This document shows, in pieces, positions 16,521 through 23,866 of a stretch of 35,558 nt of DNA. Origin of the DNA: Paenibacillus popilliae ATCC 14706 (GTDB lineage Bacteria; Bacillota; Bacilli; Paenibacillales; Paenibacillaceae); NCBI RefSeq assembly GCF_000315235.1, contig NZ_BALG01000244.1, forward strand, positions 1 to 35,558, in the 5' to 3' direction. Under the pieces are notes generated by a model, which worked only from the letters and a program-made list of their open reading frames with translations, was not told where the DNA came from and did no database searches. A program made the position numbers and the translations under genes. Each line of letters opens with the position of its first letter. Within the stretch, counting starts at the first letter, position 1.

Positions 16521-17651
16521 ATGGTTCAACAGGATAGAGTAGTGAAGCATTTGATGGAATTGGTGCATGTGGATAGCGAGACGAAAAACGAACGCGCGAT
16601 CTGCGACGTGCTCAAGCAGCAGTTCGAAGCGCTGGGTCTGCAGGTGACCGAGGACGATACAGCTTCGGCGACGGGGCATGGCGCCGGCAACCTGATCGTG
16701 AATTGGCCGGCGACGCCGGGACAGGAAGGCAGCACCCGACTGTTCTTCACCTCCCATATGGATACGGTCAAGCCGGGCAACGGTATCCGCCCGCAGCTCG
16801 GAGAGGATGGTTACATACGCAGCGACGGCACTACAATTCTCGGCTCGGACGATAAGGCAGGTCTGGCGGCCATGTTCGAAGCCATTCGCGTCATCACAGA
16901 GACGAAACTCCCACATGGACAGGTTCAATTCGTGATTACGGTCGGTGAAGAATCGGGCCTCGTCGGGGCGCGAGCCATGTCGGCCGAGTATTTGCAATCC
17001 GATCTCGGCTACGCGCTCGACTCGAACGGAGAGGTCGGAGCTATCGCGGTGGCGGCGCCTACCCAAGCGAAGATTTCGATGGAGATTTTCGGGAAGTCGG
17101 CCCATGCCGGCGTGAATCCCGAGGATGGCATCAGCTCGATTCAGGTCGCCAGCAAGGCAATTGCGCGCATGCCGCTGGGACGCATCGATCATGAGACGAC
17201 AGCCAACATCGGCCGCTACGAAGGCGGCGGCGCCACGAATATCGTCTGCGATTATGTGAAGCTGGACGCCGAAGCCCGCAGCATCGTGCAGAGCAAAGTC
17301 GAAGCCCAGGTTGAGATGATGAAGGAAGCGCTGGAGAGCGCGGCAGCCGAATACGGCGCCCGCGCGGAATTCAAGTGCGAGATCGTCTATCCTGCGTTCA
17401 ATTTCACGGAAAAGGATGAAGTCGTGAAGCTGGCGCAGCGCGCTATCGAGCGCATCGGCTCCGTATCCCGCCTGTTCCATTCCGGCGGCGGCAGCGATGC
17501 CAACATTTTTAACGGCATGGGTGTGCCGACGGTCAATCTGGCCGTAGGCTATGAAGATATCCATACGACGAACGAACGCATTCACGTATCCGATCTGGTA
17601 CGTACGAGCGAACTGGTCGTTGCCTTAATCGAAGAGGCGGCCAAGGCGTAA
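16521..17651 (+). CDS. M20-family metallopeptidase, PepT-like (YqjE-like)
   Basis: The 376-residue product has the two-zinc M20 layout: HMDTVKPG with metal ligand H79 and catalytic D81, bridging aspartate in GSDDKAGLAAM, catalytic glutamate pair in VGEESGLVGA, the dimerisation-domain stretch KSAHAGVNPEDGISSI, and the last histidine ligand near VGYEDIHTTNERI. The segment FHSGGGSDANIFNGMG is typical of the PepT-like subgroup. These cytosolic enzymes cleave small peptides or related amides; the substrate is not known. ATG 16521 is preceded by GTCAGGAGG. Bacillus yqjE lies in a comparable position near the bkd genes. Confidence 0.85.
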   Translation: MVQQDRVVKHLMELVHVDSETKNERAICDVLKQQFEALGLQVTEDDTASATGHGAGNLIVNWPATPGQEGSTRLFFTSHMDTVKPGNGIRPQLGEDGYIRSDGTTILGSDDKAGLAAMFEAIRVITETKLPHGQVQFVITVGEESGLVGARAMSAEYLQSDLGYALDSNGEVGAIAVAAPTQAKISMEIFGKSAHAGVNPEDGISSIQVASKAIARMPLGRIDHETTANIGRYEGGGATNIVCDYVKLDAEARSIVQSKVEAQVEMMKEALESAAAEYGARAEFKCEIVYPAFNFTEKDEVVKLAQRAIERIGSVSRLFHSGGGSDANIFNGMGVPTVNLAVGYEDIHTTNERIHVSDLVRTSELVVALIEEAAKA

Positions 17652-18021
17652 GCGGCCGGGCGATTCGAATGGAAGCCTGCTGTGTTCGGACCACGCCGGG
17701 AATCGGTCCGTACCGCGCCGGTTGTGCCGGCTTCGGGCCGCTTCCCGGTCACCGCCTGTTCAAGCAAATGGTCGGGTGTTCGCCGGCTCAATACCGCAAG
17801 CCGCCTCAAGCTTCTGAGTCAGGGTAACCTGGAACGGAAGCTTTTTTGGGCTGGACGGCCAGAACAAGGGACTTGGAAATTAACATTCCGCTGGGATGCG
17901 CGGATGACCCGGTCCGGCTTGAATAGTTCGTCAGATTCCAGAGAAGCAAGGCATCGTGTCGGGGGGGGGTACCCACTTTGTGTTTGCGGCGAGCTGCGGT
18001 CGTCCGCAAAGCCATGCTTCT
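17652..18021. other. Gene-free stretch with a G9 tract and a long imperfect hairpin
   Basis: No convincing gene is seen. A GC-rich hairpin CGGACC/GGTCCG lies near 17686-17709. At 17940-17952 and 18011-18023 a 13-bp repeat with a single mismatch (AGAGAAGCAAGGC against GCCATGCTTCTCT) encloses 58 bases that include nine consecutive G (17961-17969) and a smaller hairpin around TGCGGTCGTCCGCA. The right arm overlaps the last codon or two of mciZ, so part of the structure could act as its 3' end. Confidence 0.4.
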
Positions 18022-18171
18022 CTACGTTTTAGCTCGGCTCTGTAGCTTTTGGAGCGTCATGGACAACGTGGCGGTAAGGCCTTCCCGAATCATGAGCCTT
18101 CTCAGCTCGGCACGAATTTCATAGCTTTTCCCTACGAACCGCATTTTCTGCTTGGAATAATATTGTTTCAT
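18022..18171 (-). CDS. mciZ: MciZ-like FtsZ assembly inhibitor
   Basis: A 49-residue basic peptide, starting MKQYYSKQKMRFVGKSYEIR and continuing AELRRLMIREGL, parallels the 40-residue Bacillus subtilis MciZ in its VGKxxEIRAxL core. MciZ is made in the mother cell during sporulation and blocks Z-ring formation by capping FtsZ filaments. The position, divergent from nudF, is the same as in Bacillus. ATG 18171 has GAGGG seven bases upstream; a longer frame reaching 18300 reads through the promoter and is unlikely. A SigE-like promoter (18216-18240) precedes it. The C-terminal residues after about 35 do not resemble the Bacillus protein. Confidence 0.75.
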   Translation of the reverse strand: MKQYYSKQKMRFVGKSYEIRAELRRLMIREGLTATLSMTLQKLQSRAKT

Positions 18172-18215
18172 GTCATTACCCTCATTTCGTTCGGACGAGC
18201 CGTTTTGGTATAATG

Positions 18216-18240
18216 AGTATGTTGCATCGAACGGAATTAT
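18216..18240 (-). promoter_or_regulatory. SigE-like promoter for mciZ, overlapping a SigA-like -10 for nudF
   Basis: On the minus strand ATA (18238-18240) and CATACT (18216-18221) are 16 bases apart, near the SigE consensus ATA-N16-18-CATACAnT. On the plus strand TATAAT at 18209-18214 overlaps the same area and could serve nudF, so the two divergent genes may compete for polymerase. Confidence 0.45.
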
Positions 18241-18324
18241 GTATGCATAGCGATGGCTCGCTCCGAAGCTGAACAGCCCCGGGAAGGATGAGCCAATCAT
18301 TTGTTATTAGGGAGTGGCCACGAG

Positions 18325-18912
18325 ATGAGCTTGCATGATGATGTTAATCAAGAAAAAATTCGCCCGTCGCTTGAAGAAGTGACGGTCGATACGTCTACCG
18401 TTTTTGAAGGGAAAATTATCGATCTTCAGGTCGTTACGGTTACTTTACCCGATGGGACCACAGCAACACGTGAAATTGTCCGCCACCCGGGCGCGGTCGC
18501 GGTGCTGGCGATCAAGGACGGGCGTATGCTTGTCGTCGAGCAGTACCGCAAGCCGCTTGAGCGGACGCAGGTCGAGATTCCGGCAGGCAAGTTGGACGCG
18601 GGCGAGCGGCCGGAGGATGCGGCTAAGCGGGAGTTGGAGGAGGAGACAGGCTTCCGGGCAGCTTCCCTGATTCCACTTGGGACGTTCTCGACCTCTCCTG
18701 GGTTCGCGGACGAGATAATCTATTTGTATGCGGCGAATGAATTGGAAGAAGGTACGATGAAGCCAGACGAAGACGAGTTCCTCGAAGTGAGCGTGCTGAC
18801 GATGGAAGAAGCGTTCGAGGCGATGCGTCAGGGCCGAATCGGCGATGCGAAGACAATACAAGCGCTGTATGCATGGAAAATATACGAGATGACGGGCTCA
18901 TGGCCGGTATAA
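18325..18912 (+). CDS. nudF: ADP-ribose pyrophosphatase, Nudix family
   Basis: NudF hydrolyses ADP-ribose to AMP and ribose 5-phosphate, clearing a reactive NAD breakdown product. The 195-residue protein has the complete Nudix box at residues 88-110 (GKLDAGERPEDAAKRELEEE then TGF), the upstream strand REIVRHPGAVAVLAI, and EQYRKPLERTQVEIPAG, as in the dimeric ADP-ribose pyrophosphatases. ATG 18325 follows GGGAG at 18310-18314 (ten bases); an in-frame TTG at 18301 is less likely. Its stop codon overlaps the start of the endonuclease Q-like gene, indicating coupling. Confidence 0.92.
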   Translation: MSLHDDVNQEKIRPSLEEVTVDTSTVFEGKIIDLQVVTVTLPDGTTATREIVRHPGAVAVLAIKDGRMLVVEQYRKPLERTQVEIPAGKLDAGERPEDAAKRELEEETGFRAASLIPLGTFSTSPGFADEIIYLYAANELEEGTMKPDEDEFLEVSVLTMEEAFEAMRQGRIGDAKTIQALYAWKIYEMTGSWPV

Positions 18913-20111
18913 TCACACCTGCGGAAGGCTCGAAGTTCACCGGCATGCGCGTGTTCGGAGATTTCCATATCCATATCGGCAGCACGTCCTGCGGCGCACC
19001 GTGCAAGATGAGCGCAAGCCGGGATCTGACGTTCGAAGCGATTGCGAAGGAAGCATCGGAGCGCAAAGGGCTGCACCTGGTTGGGATTATTGACGCTCAC
19101 GCGCCACGCGTACAGGAGGACATCGCCGCCTTGCTTGAGCGTGGAGAGATGGAGGAGCTGGCCGATGGCGGCATCCGCTATCGGAACACGACGCTGCTCC
19201 TTGGAGCCGAGCTTGAAATCCGGGCGGAAGGGCTCGGGCTGGCGCATGTGTTGTGCTATCTTCCCAGCTTCGATGCGATGCGTCATTTTTCGGCGTGGCT
19301 GTCGCCTTACGTAACGAATATGAATCTGTCTTCCCAGCGGGTATACGCCTCGGGACGGGCACTGCAGGAACAGACGGTCGCGCACGGGGGCGTATTCATT
19401 CCGGCGCATGTATTTACGCCGTTCAAGAGCATCTACGGCAAATGCTCCGATCGGATGGCGAATGTATTGGACATGGAGCTTATCGATGCGGTGGAGCTGG
19501 GCCTTAGCGCCGACACCGAGATGGCCGGTCTTATCTCCGAATTGGATCGCTACACACTGCTGACGAATTCGGATGCCCATTCGCTGCGCAAGATTGCCCG
19601 GGAGTACAACCAATTGACAGTCTCTAAACCCAGCTTCAAGGAATGGGCATTAGCGCTTCAGAACCGGGACGGTCGGTGCGTCAATGCCAATTATGGGCTG
19701 AACCCGAGCCTGGGCAAATACCACCGCTCGCGCTGCACGGAATGCGGAGCCGTCCCCGAGACGACGCAGCTTCCCCCGGTATGCCCCGCCTGCGGCAGTA
19801 CCAAAATCGTCCAGGGCGTGCTCGACCGCATTCACGCCATCTCGGATCGGGACTACAGTCAGGTTCCCGCTCATCGCCCACCATATTTTATGCAGATTCC
19901 GCTGGAGTTCATTCCGGGCGTCGGACCCCGTACGCTGAACAAGCTGCTCGACCGGTTCGGCACCGAGATGACGGTGCTGCATCAGGCGACCCCGGAGCAG
20001 CTGACCGAGACGGTCGGCGCGAAGACGGCGGAATATATTGTCAAAGCGCGAAGCGGAGACCTGGTCTTGGTGAGCGGCGGGGGAGGAACCTACGGCAAAG
20101 TCGTCACGTAG
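18900..20111 (+). CDS. Endonuclease Q-like PHP-domain protein (YqxK-like)
   Basis: The product (403 residues from ATG 18900, 412 from ATG 18873) begins with a PHP metal-binding domain (VFGDFHIHIGS, later LVGIIDAHAPRVQED and LTNSDAHSLRKIAREYNQL). It has a zinc ribbon with two CxxC pairs (RCTECGAVPETT and PVCPACGSTKIV) and ends with a helix-hairpin-helix segment, EFIPGVGPRTLNKLLDRFG. This layout matches the endonuclease Q family, which nicks DNA 5' of deaminated bases, and Bacillus YqxK, which also follows nudF. Both starts overlap nudF, and the ribosome binding sites are weak for either. It is probably co-transcribed with nudF. Confidence 0.8.
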   Translation: MAGIITPAEGSKFTGMRVFGDFHIHIGSTSCGAPCKMSASRDLTFEAIAKEASERKGLHLVGIIDAHAPRVQEDIAALLERGEMEELADGGIRYRNTTLLLGAELEIRAEGLGLAHVLCYLPSFDAMRHFSAWLSPYVTNMNLSSQRVYASGRALQEQTVAHGGVFIPAHVFTPFKSIYGKCSDRMANVLDMELIDAVELGLSADTEMAGLISELDRYTLLTNSDAHSLRKIAREYNQLTVSKPSFKEWALALQNRDGRCVNANYGLNPSLGKYHRSRCTECGAVPETTQLPPVCPACGSTKIVQGVLDRIHAISDRDYSQVPAHRPPYFMQIPLEFIPGVGPRTLNKLLDRFGTEMTVLHQATPEQLTETVGAKTAEYIVKARSGDLVLVSGGGGTYGKVVT

Positions 20112-20151
20112 CGGCGAGGCCTGCCGCACACAACGGACGGCTCCCGCGTTC

Positions 20152-20178
20152 ATATGTTAACGAGCTGCCGCATATATT
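20152..20178 (+). promoter_or_regulatory. SigE-like promoter for spoIIM
   Basis: ATA (20152-20154) and CATATATT (20171-20178), 16 bases apart, match seven of eight positions of the SigE -10 consensus. They lie 55 bases before the spoIIM start. SpoIIM is a known SigE-dependent mother-cell protein, which supports the call. Confidence 0.55.
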
Positions 20179-20233
20179 GGATTGACACAGAGGCGCTGTG
20201 AGTCCATCGTATGGGAAAGGAGCCGTTCCCCGC

Positions 20234-20878
20234 ATGAAGCCGGCATCATATTCGTTTCACGCGCAACTTCATTTGTACCTTTTTTTCTCGATTTTGTTCT
20301 TGGTCGGCGTCGTGTTCGGGGTGCTGCTCGTCAATGCGTTGACGCTGGAGCAGCAGCAGGAACTGGGCAGTCATCTCGGTCACTTCTTTGTCATGCTGGA
20401 CGGAGATAGTCTATCGCCGGATCAGCCCGGGATGTTCGCCGATTCCGCCATGCTGTACGGCAAATGGATTGGGTTGATCGCGCTGCTGGGCTTTTCGATC
20501 GTCGGCTTGCCGCTTGTCCTTGTGCTTGTCTTTGCCAAAGGAATCTTCATCGGCTTTACGGTAGGCACCTTGATCGGCCAATACGGGTGGAAGGGGATGC
20601 TGTTCGCCTTCGCTTCGGTCGCCCCGCATAATCTACTGGCCATACCGCTCATTCTGATCGCCAGCGTCGCTTCGATTACGTTCGCGACGTATATTTTGAA
20701 GAACCGGGTCTTCATGCCCAAGGTTCAGTCGCTGCGCGAGCCGCTAGGCCGCTTCGTTCTCGTTCAGGCATCGGCGGCCGCCGGAATGGCCGTCGTTGCG
20801 GCTGTCATGACCTGGGTATCCCCCTTCTTGATGAAGCTGGCCGCGCCACTGCTTGCCGGAATGGTATCCGGAGGATGA
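20234..20878 (+). CDS. spoIIM: Stage II sporulation protein M
   Basis: SpoIIM is part of the SpoIID-SpoIIM-SpoIIP machine that remodels peptidoglycan during engulfment. The 214-residue product has about five membrane helices, with the cytoplasmic-side segments VFAKGIFIGFTVGTLIGQYG and FASVAPHNLLAIPLILIASV that mark the SpoIIM/DUF95 family. ATG 20234 follows AAAGGAG at 20216-20222; the frame extends further upstream but without a better site. It lies directly before fur, as in Bacillus. Confidence 0.9.
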   Translation: MKPASYSFHAQLHLYLFFSILFLVGVVFGVLLVNALTLEQQQELGSHLGHFFVMLDGDSLSPDQPGMFADSAMLYGKWIGLIALLGFSIVGLPLVLVLVFAKGIFIGFTVGTLIGQYGWKGMLFAFASVAPHNLLAIPLILIASVASITFATYILKNRVFMPKVQSLREPLGRFVLVQASAAAGMAVVAAVMTWVSPFLMKLAAPLLAGMVSGG

Positions 20879-20904
20879 GACCCTTTTTCATTTGCGTAAA
20901 TGAT

Positions 20905-20934
20905 TTGACACTTATTGCATTCTCCCCCTATAAT
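20905..20934 (+). promoter_or_regulatory. SigA promoter for fur
   Basis: TTGACA (20905-20910) and TATAAT (20929-20934) are perfect hexamers 18 bases apart, 46 bases before the fur start. Confidence 0.85.
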
Positions 20935-20980
20935 GATAGAAGCGAATAGAATTGCGGATAGGCGGGCAAGGGGGAAGATC

Positions 20981-21460
20981 ATGGAAGCGCGTATTGAGAA
21001 GATCAAACAACAACTGCAATCCCAAGGGTACAAGCTGACACCCCAGCGTGAAGCAACCGTTCGCGTTCTTCTCGAGAACGAAGAGGATCACCTTAGCGCG
21101 GAAGATGTATTCATGCTAGTGAAGGAAAAGGCCCCTGAAATCGGTCTTGCCACCGTGTATCGGACATTGGAGTTGCTGAATGAGCTGCACGTGGTGGAAA
21201 AATTGAATTTCGGAGATGGTGTAGCCCGTTATGATTTGCGCGGCGACAACAACAAGCACCACCATCATCATTTGATCTGCGTCCAATGCGGTTCGATGGA
21301 TGAGATTCAGGAAGACTGGCTGGGCCCGCTTGAGGAGCGACTGGAGAAGGAGTTTCAGTTCCACGTCGTCGACCATCGACTTGACTTCCAGGGCATTTGC
21401 CGGGAGTGTCAGGAGAAGGAGCGCCTGCGCAAGGAATCATCATCGAATGATGAATCATAA
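20981..21460 (+). CDS. fur: Fur-family ferric uptake regulator
   Basis: The 159-residue protein has the winged-helix domain with KLTPQREATVRVLLENEEDH and the recognition helix GLATVYRTLELLNELHVVEK. The histidine-rich regulatory metal site starts KHHHHHLIC, and the structural zinc cysteines fall in two CxxC pairs (C100/C103 and C140/C143). Gene order with spoIIM, yqzK and xerD matches Bacillus fur. Iron is the likely co-repressor, although sequence alone cannot fully exclude the zinc or peroxide relatives. ATG 20981 follows AAGGGGG; a longer frame would start inside the promoter. Confidence 0.92.
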   Translation: MEARIEKIKQQLQSQGYKLTPQREATVRVLLENEEDHLSAEDVFMLVKEKAPEIGLATVYRTLELLNELHVVEKLNFGDGVARYDLRGDNNKHHHHHLICVQCGSMDEIQEDWLGPLEERLEKEFQFHVVDHRLDFQGICRECQEKERLRKESSSNDES

Positions 21461-21465
21461 CATAC

Positions 21466-21497
21466 AGCCTCGATGTCAACGACGTCGAGGCTTATTT
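21466..21497 (+). terminator. fur terminator
   Basis: AGCCTCGATGTC (21466-21477) pairs with GACGTCGAGGCT (21481-21492), one G-U pair included, around a 3-nt loop, followed by TATTTAATTT. It overlaps the last codons of the convergent subtilase gene. Confidence 0.8.
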
Positions 21498-22888
21498 AAT
21501 TTGTGTTGGATGGGGTTTATTGCCAGATTTGCTGAACATTGCTTTCCTGAGGCGGCTCTTGCTGCCTTCTGGCATGCGCACGGTACGCCTGCTGCGGCCG
21601 CGGATGGACGGGGCTGCCGCGAAGGTGTCAGCTTCTTTCTCGCCGGGCGAACTGATCTAAGCGCTGCCGGCAGGGCGGAATTGACCGATTCATCGGCGTG
21701 GTGCTTTGCTTTTACCGTATACACGACCGCCCTGTACGCATTGATGAGTCCTGCGCCTTGGGCCGTCACCGGCTTCCCGCGCAGTTGCCGGGAAGTATGA
21801 ACCAGCGCGGAGCGAATCTGATCCGGCATCATATCGGGACAGGTGGCCAGCATCAATGCCGCCGTGCCCGAGACATGTGGCGCCGCCATCGATGTCCCCG
21901 AATCTTCAGCGAAGCCGCCCTTATAGCTCGTTGAGACAATGTTTGTGCCGGGAGCCGCGACATCGATTCCTTTGCCGCGGCTGCTGAAGGCGGCAATGCA
22001 GTTGAGCCTATCGGTCGCAGCGACCGCGATCACCTCTGGATAGCTGGCCGGCTCATCGATGGCTTTGGCATCCTTGCCGTTATTGCCGGCGGAAGCGACG
22101 ATAGTGATACCTTGGCGGTGGGCGCGGCGGATCGTGTTGCGCAGCAGCTTGCTGGGACCGTTCAGGCCCAGGCTCAGATTAATGACATCCATCCGGTTCC
22201 GGATACACCATTCGACACCTTCTACGATATCGGATACATAGCCTTCGCCCTTTTCATCCAGAGCCTTGACTGCAAACAGCTCCGTGTTGGGAGCTGTACC
22301 ACACAGGATATGCCCTCTGCAGAGCGCTGCGACGGTGCCTGCCACATGGGTGCCGTGGCCGTTGTCGTCATCATAGGATGCTCCTGGATGAGTCGTGTTG
22401 ATCCCACCGGAGATGCGAAGATTCGGATGGGGCGAGATACCTGTATCGACAATCGCAAGCCGAATTCCCTTGCCCCGGGTTACCGGCCAGACTTTAGGCG
22501 CATTTATTCGCTGGACCCCCCATGAAATGTACTGTATTGAAGCGGTTTGACCTTTGGTTGAGGGATAGCTCCGCATTATGGAACGCACTTTAGTGAAAGA
22601 AGAACGCCGCCCCCGACCAACCGCATGAGCCCGAACACGGGCATCATTCTCGATTCTGTGTACGCTGGGATGTTTGATTAATTCGGCCAGCTTCGCATGA
22701 GGGTGAACATGACAGCATAGCATGCAGGCCGATTTTACCTGCTTCACGGGAACGATGCCCTGCTTTTTCAACTCGTGAACGCACGTATTGAAGCTTTTTC
22801 GATCTTTCAGCACGATGATTTTCCGTACCGTGTGCCGGGCGGGCTTCCCGTGCACGAGGGCTTGTAACATGCGGGTTAAGTTGCGCAT
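21476..22888 (-). CDS. Subtilisin-like serine protease (S8), AprX-like
   Basis: The 470-residue protein has a complete S8 catalytic triad: aspartate in LAIVDTG (D148), histidine in NGHGTHVAGT (H178) and serine in EDSGTSMAAPH (S333), with the oxyanion asparagine in ASAGNNG (N269). Residues 15-90 look like an inhibitor_I9-type propeptide. No signal peptide is seen, as in Bacillus AprX, so the enzyme may be intracellular or leave by another route. The tail (about 400-470) is basic, with an unusual C-A-C-rich stretch GVPCACQKAARAASGKQC. ATG 22888 follows GGGAGG ten bases upstream; a GTG at 22948 would add 20 residues. It lies opposite to fur and yqzK, in a place empty in Bacillus, suggesting insertion. 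Confidence 0.85.
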   Translation of the reverse strand: MRNLTRMLQALVHGKPARHTVRKIIVLKDRKSFNTCVHELKKQGIVPVKQVKSACMLCCHVHPHAKLAELIKHPSVHRIENDARVRAHAVGRGRRSSFTKVRSIMRSYPSTKGQTASIQYISWGVQRINAPKVWPVTRGKGIRLAIVDTGISPHPNLRISGGINTTHPGASYDDDNGHGTHVAGTVAALCRGHILCGTAPNTELFAVKALDEKGEGYVSDIVEGVEWCIRNRMDVINLSLGLNGPSKLLRNTIRRAHRQGITIVASAGNNGKDAKAIDEPASYPEVIAVAATDRLNCIAAFSSRGKGIDVAAPGTNIVSTSYKGGFAEDSGTSMAAPHVSGTAALMLATCPDMMPDQIRSALVHTSRQLRGKPVTAQGAGLINAYRAVVYTVKAKHHADESVNSALPAALRSVRPARKKLTPSRQPRPSAAAAGVPCACQKAARAASGKQCSANLAINPIQHKLNKPRRR

Positions 22889-23082
22889 GCTCTCCCATCC
22901 TCCCGTTCCATTCAGGTTAAGTTCCATTATGCCTTCAAATAGGGGCACACGATTAGAGTATGGGGACGGATGGAAGACGGTGACGCCTCAGTGATGCATT
23001 TGTCGCCTGAAAGGAGGGTGGAGCTCATGTCCAGGAAAGCCTAATATTGTTCATTAGGGACGATTCAAGATGAGGATTGGTA

Positions 23083-23364
23083 ATTGTCGATGTCGCCATT
23101 GATCAGGGCGGCTGGATCGCGTGACGACGCACGAACATCCGACTTTCTTCGAGCATGGCGTCGTCCACTATGCCGATGCCAATATGCCGGGCGCCGTGCC
23201 ATGCACGTCAACGCTGGCCTTGGCGCTTGCCACGCTCCCGTATGTGCGGAAGCTGGCTTCATTGGGGTTGGAGAAAGCGATCCAGCGCGCCTGAGCTGAG
23301 AGGCGGTCTCACGACGTACGAGGGCGGCATCGTTCACCGGGTCGTCGCGGAATCGCTTGGCTAG
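23083..23364 (+). pseudogene. Alanine dehydrogenase relic (C-terminal part, frameshifted)
   Basis: Three consecutive frame segments read like the C-terminal half of alanine dehydrogenase, the NAD-dependent enzyme interconverting alanine and pyruvate: [13 protein letters not shown], then [20 protein letters not shown] followed by [20 protein letters not shown], then GGLTTYEGGIVHRVVAESLG. Each segment ends in a stop or frame jump, and the usual CETSRPT-like segment after DQGG is missing. Everything upstream of the VDVAIDQGG block is gone. This explains most of the gene-free gap between the subtilase and yqzK. Confidence 0.75.
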
Positions 23365-23485
23365 AAGCCGCGTCCGGAGCTGTTCCTGTCTGCCTAATGC
23401 CCTTTTCATGCCGATGGCATATCCTATCCGCTTGTCTCATAGGTTACGAGTAACGGGACGATTCGGATAGGGAGGACGTAAGAGA

Positions 23486-23722
23486 ATGATCGTGTCGCTT
23501 CGCAAAGTATTGAACCGACTCAAGTTCGTGGCGCTCTTTTTGCTATTGACGTATGCGATGGCCCACCTCTTGGGAAGCGTATCCGACTGGATATCTCCTG
23601 TCGAAAAATATAGAGAGCCGCAGGGGAAGGCGATGAAGGTGTTCCAGATTGAGGGGGCGACGGAGATCGATCCCCATACGTTCATGGAACGCCTTCGCCT
23701 GTTTTATTGGCTGGGGGAATAA
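23486..23722 (+). CDS. yqzK: DUF4227 family protein YqzK
   Basis: A 78-residue protein with one N-terminal membrane helix (LKFVALFLLLTYAMAHLL) and a conserved ending, FMERLRLFYWLGE. Sequence pattern and position between fur and xerD match Bacillus YqzK. Function unknown. ATG 23486 has GGGAGG ten bases upstream. Confidence 0.85.
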   Translation: MIVSLRKVLNRLKFVALFLLLTYAMAHLLGSVSDWISPVEKYREPQGKAMKVFQIEGATEIDPHTFMERLRLFYWLGE

Positions 23723-23866
23723 CCATGGCGTTCACGCATCAGGCACACGGTCCGAAGCAGGAATGTATGGAACCTGCGTGGAAAGAATATGTGGAAAGAA
23801 TAAAGGAACCCCTATTCAAGTCTAGCGCCTCTATGGTGGGAAAAAGACGCAGCAAGGAGATTTTAT

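Noticed and set aside
16470-17585. A 371-codon minus-strand frame
   Set aside because: It is the antisense shadow of the M20 peptidase gene, which has clear catalytic motifs and a strong ribosome binding site; the antisense product shows no family features.
23065-23409. A 114-codon minus-strand frame
   Set aside because: It lies antisense to the alanine dehydrogenase relic, whose sense-strand similarity explains the sequence better.
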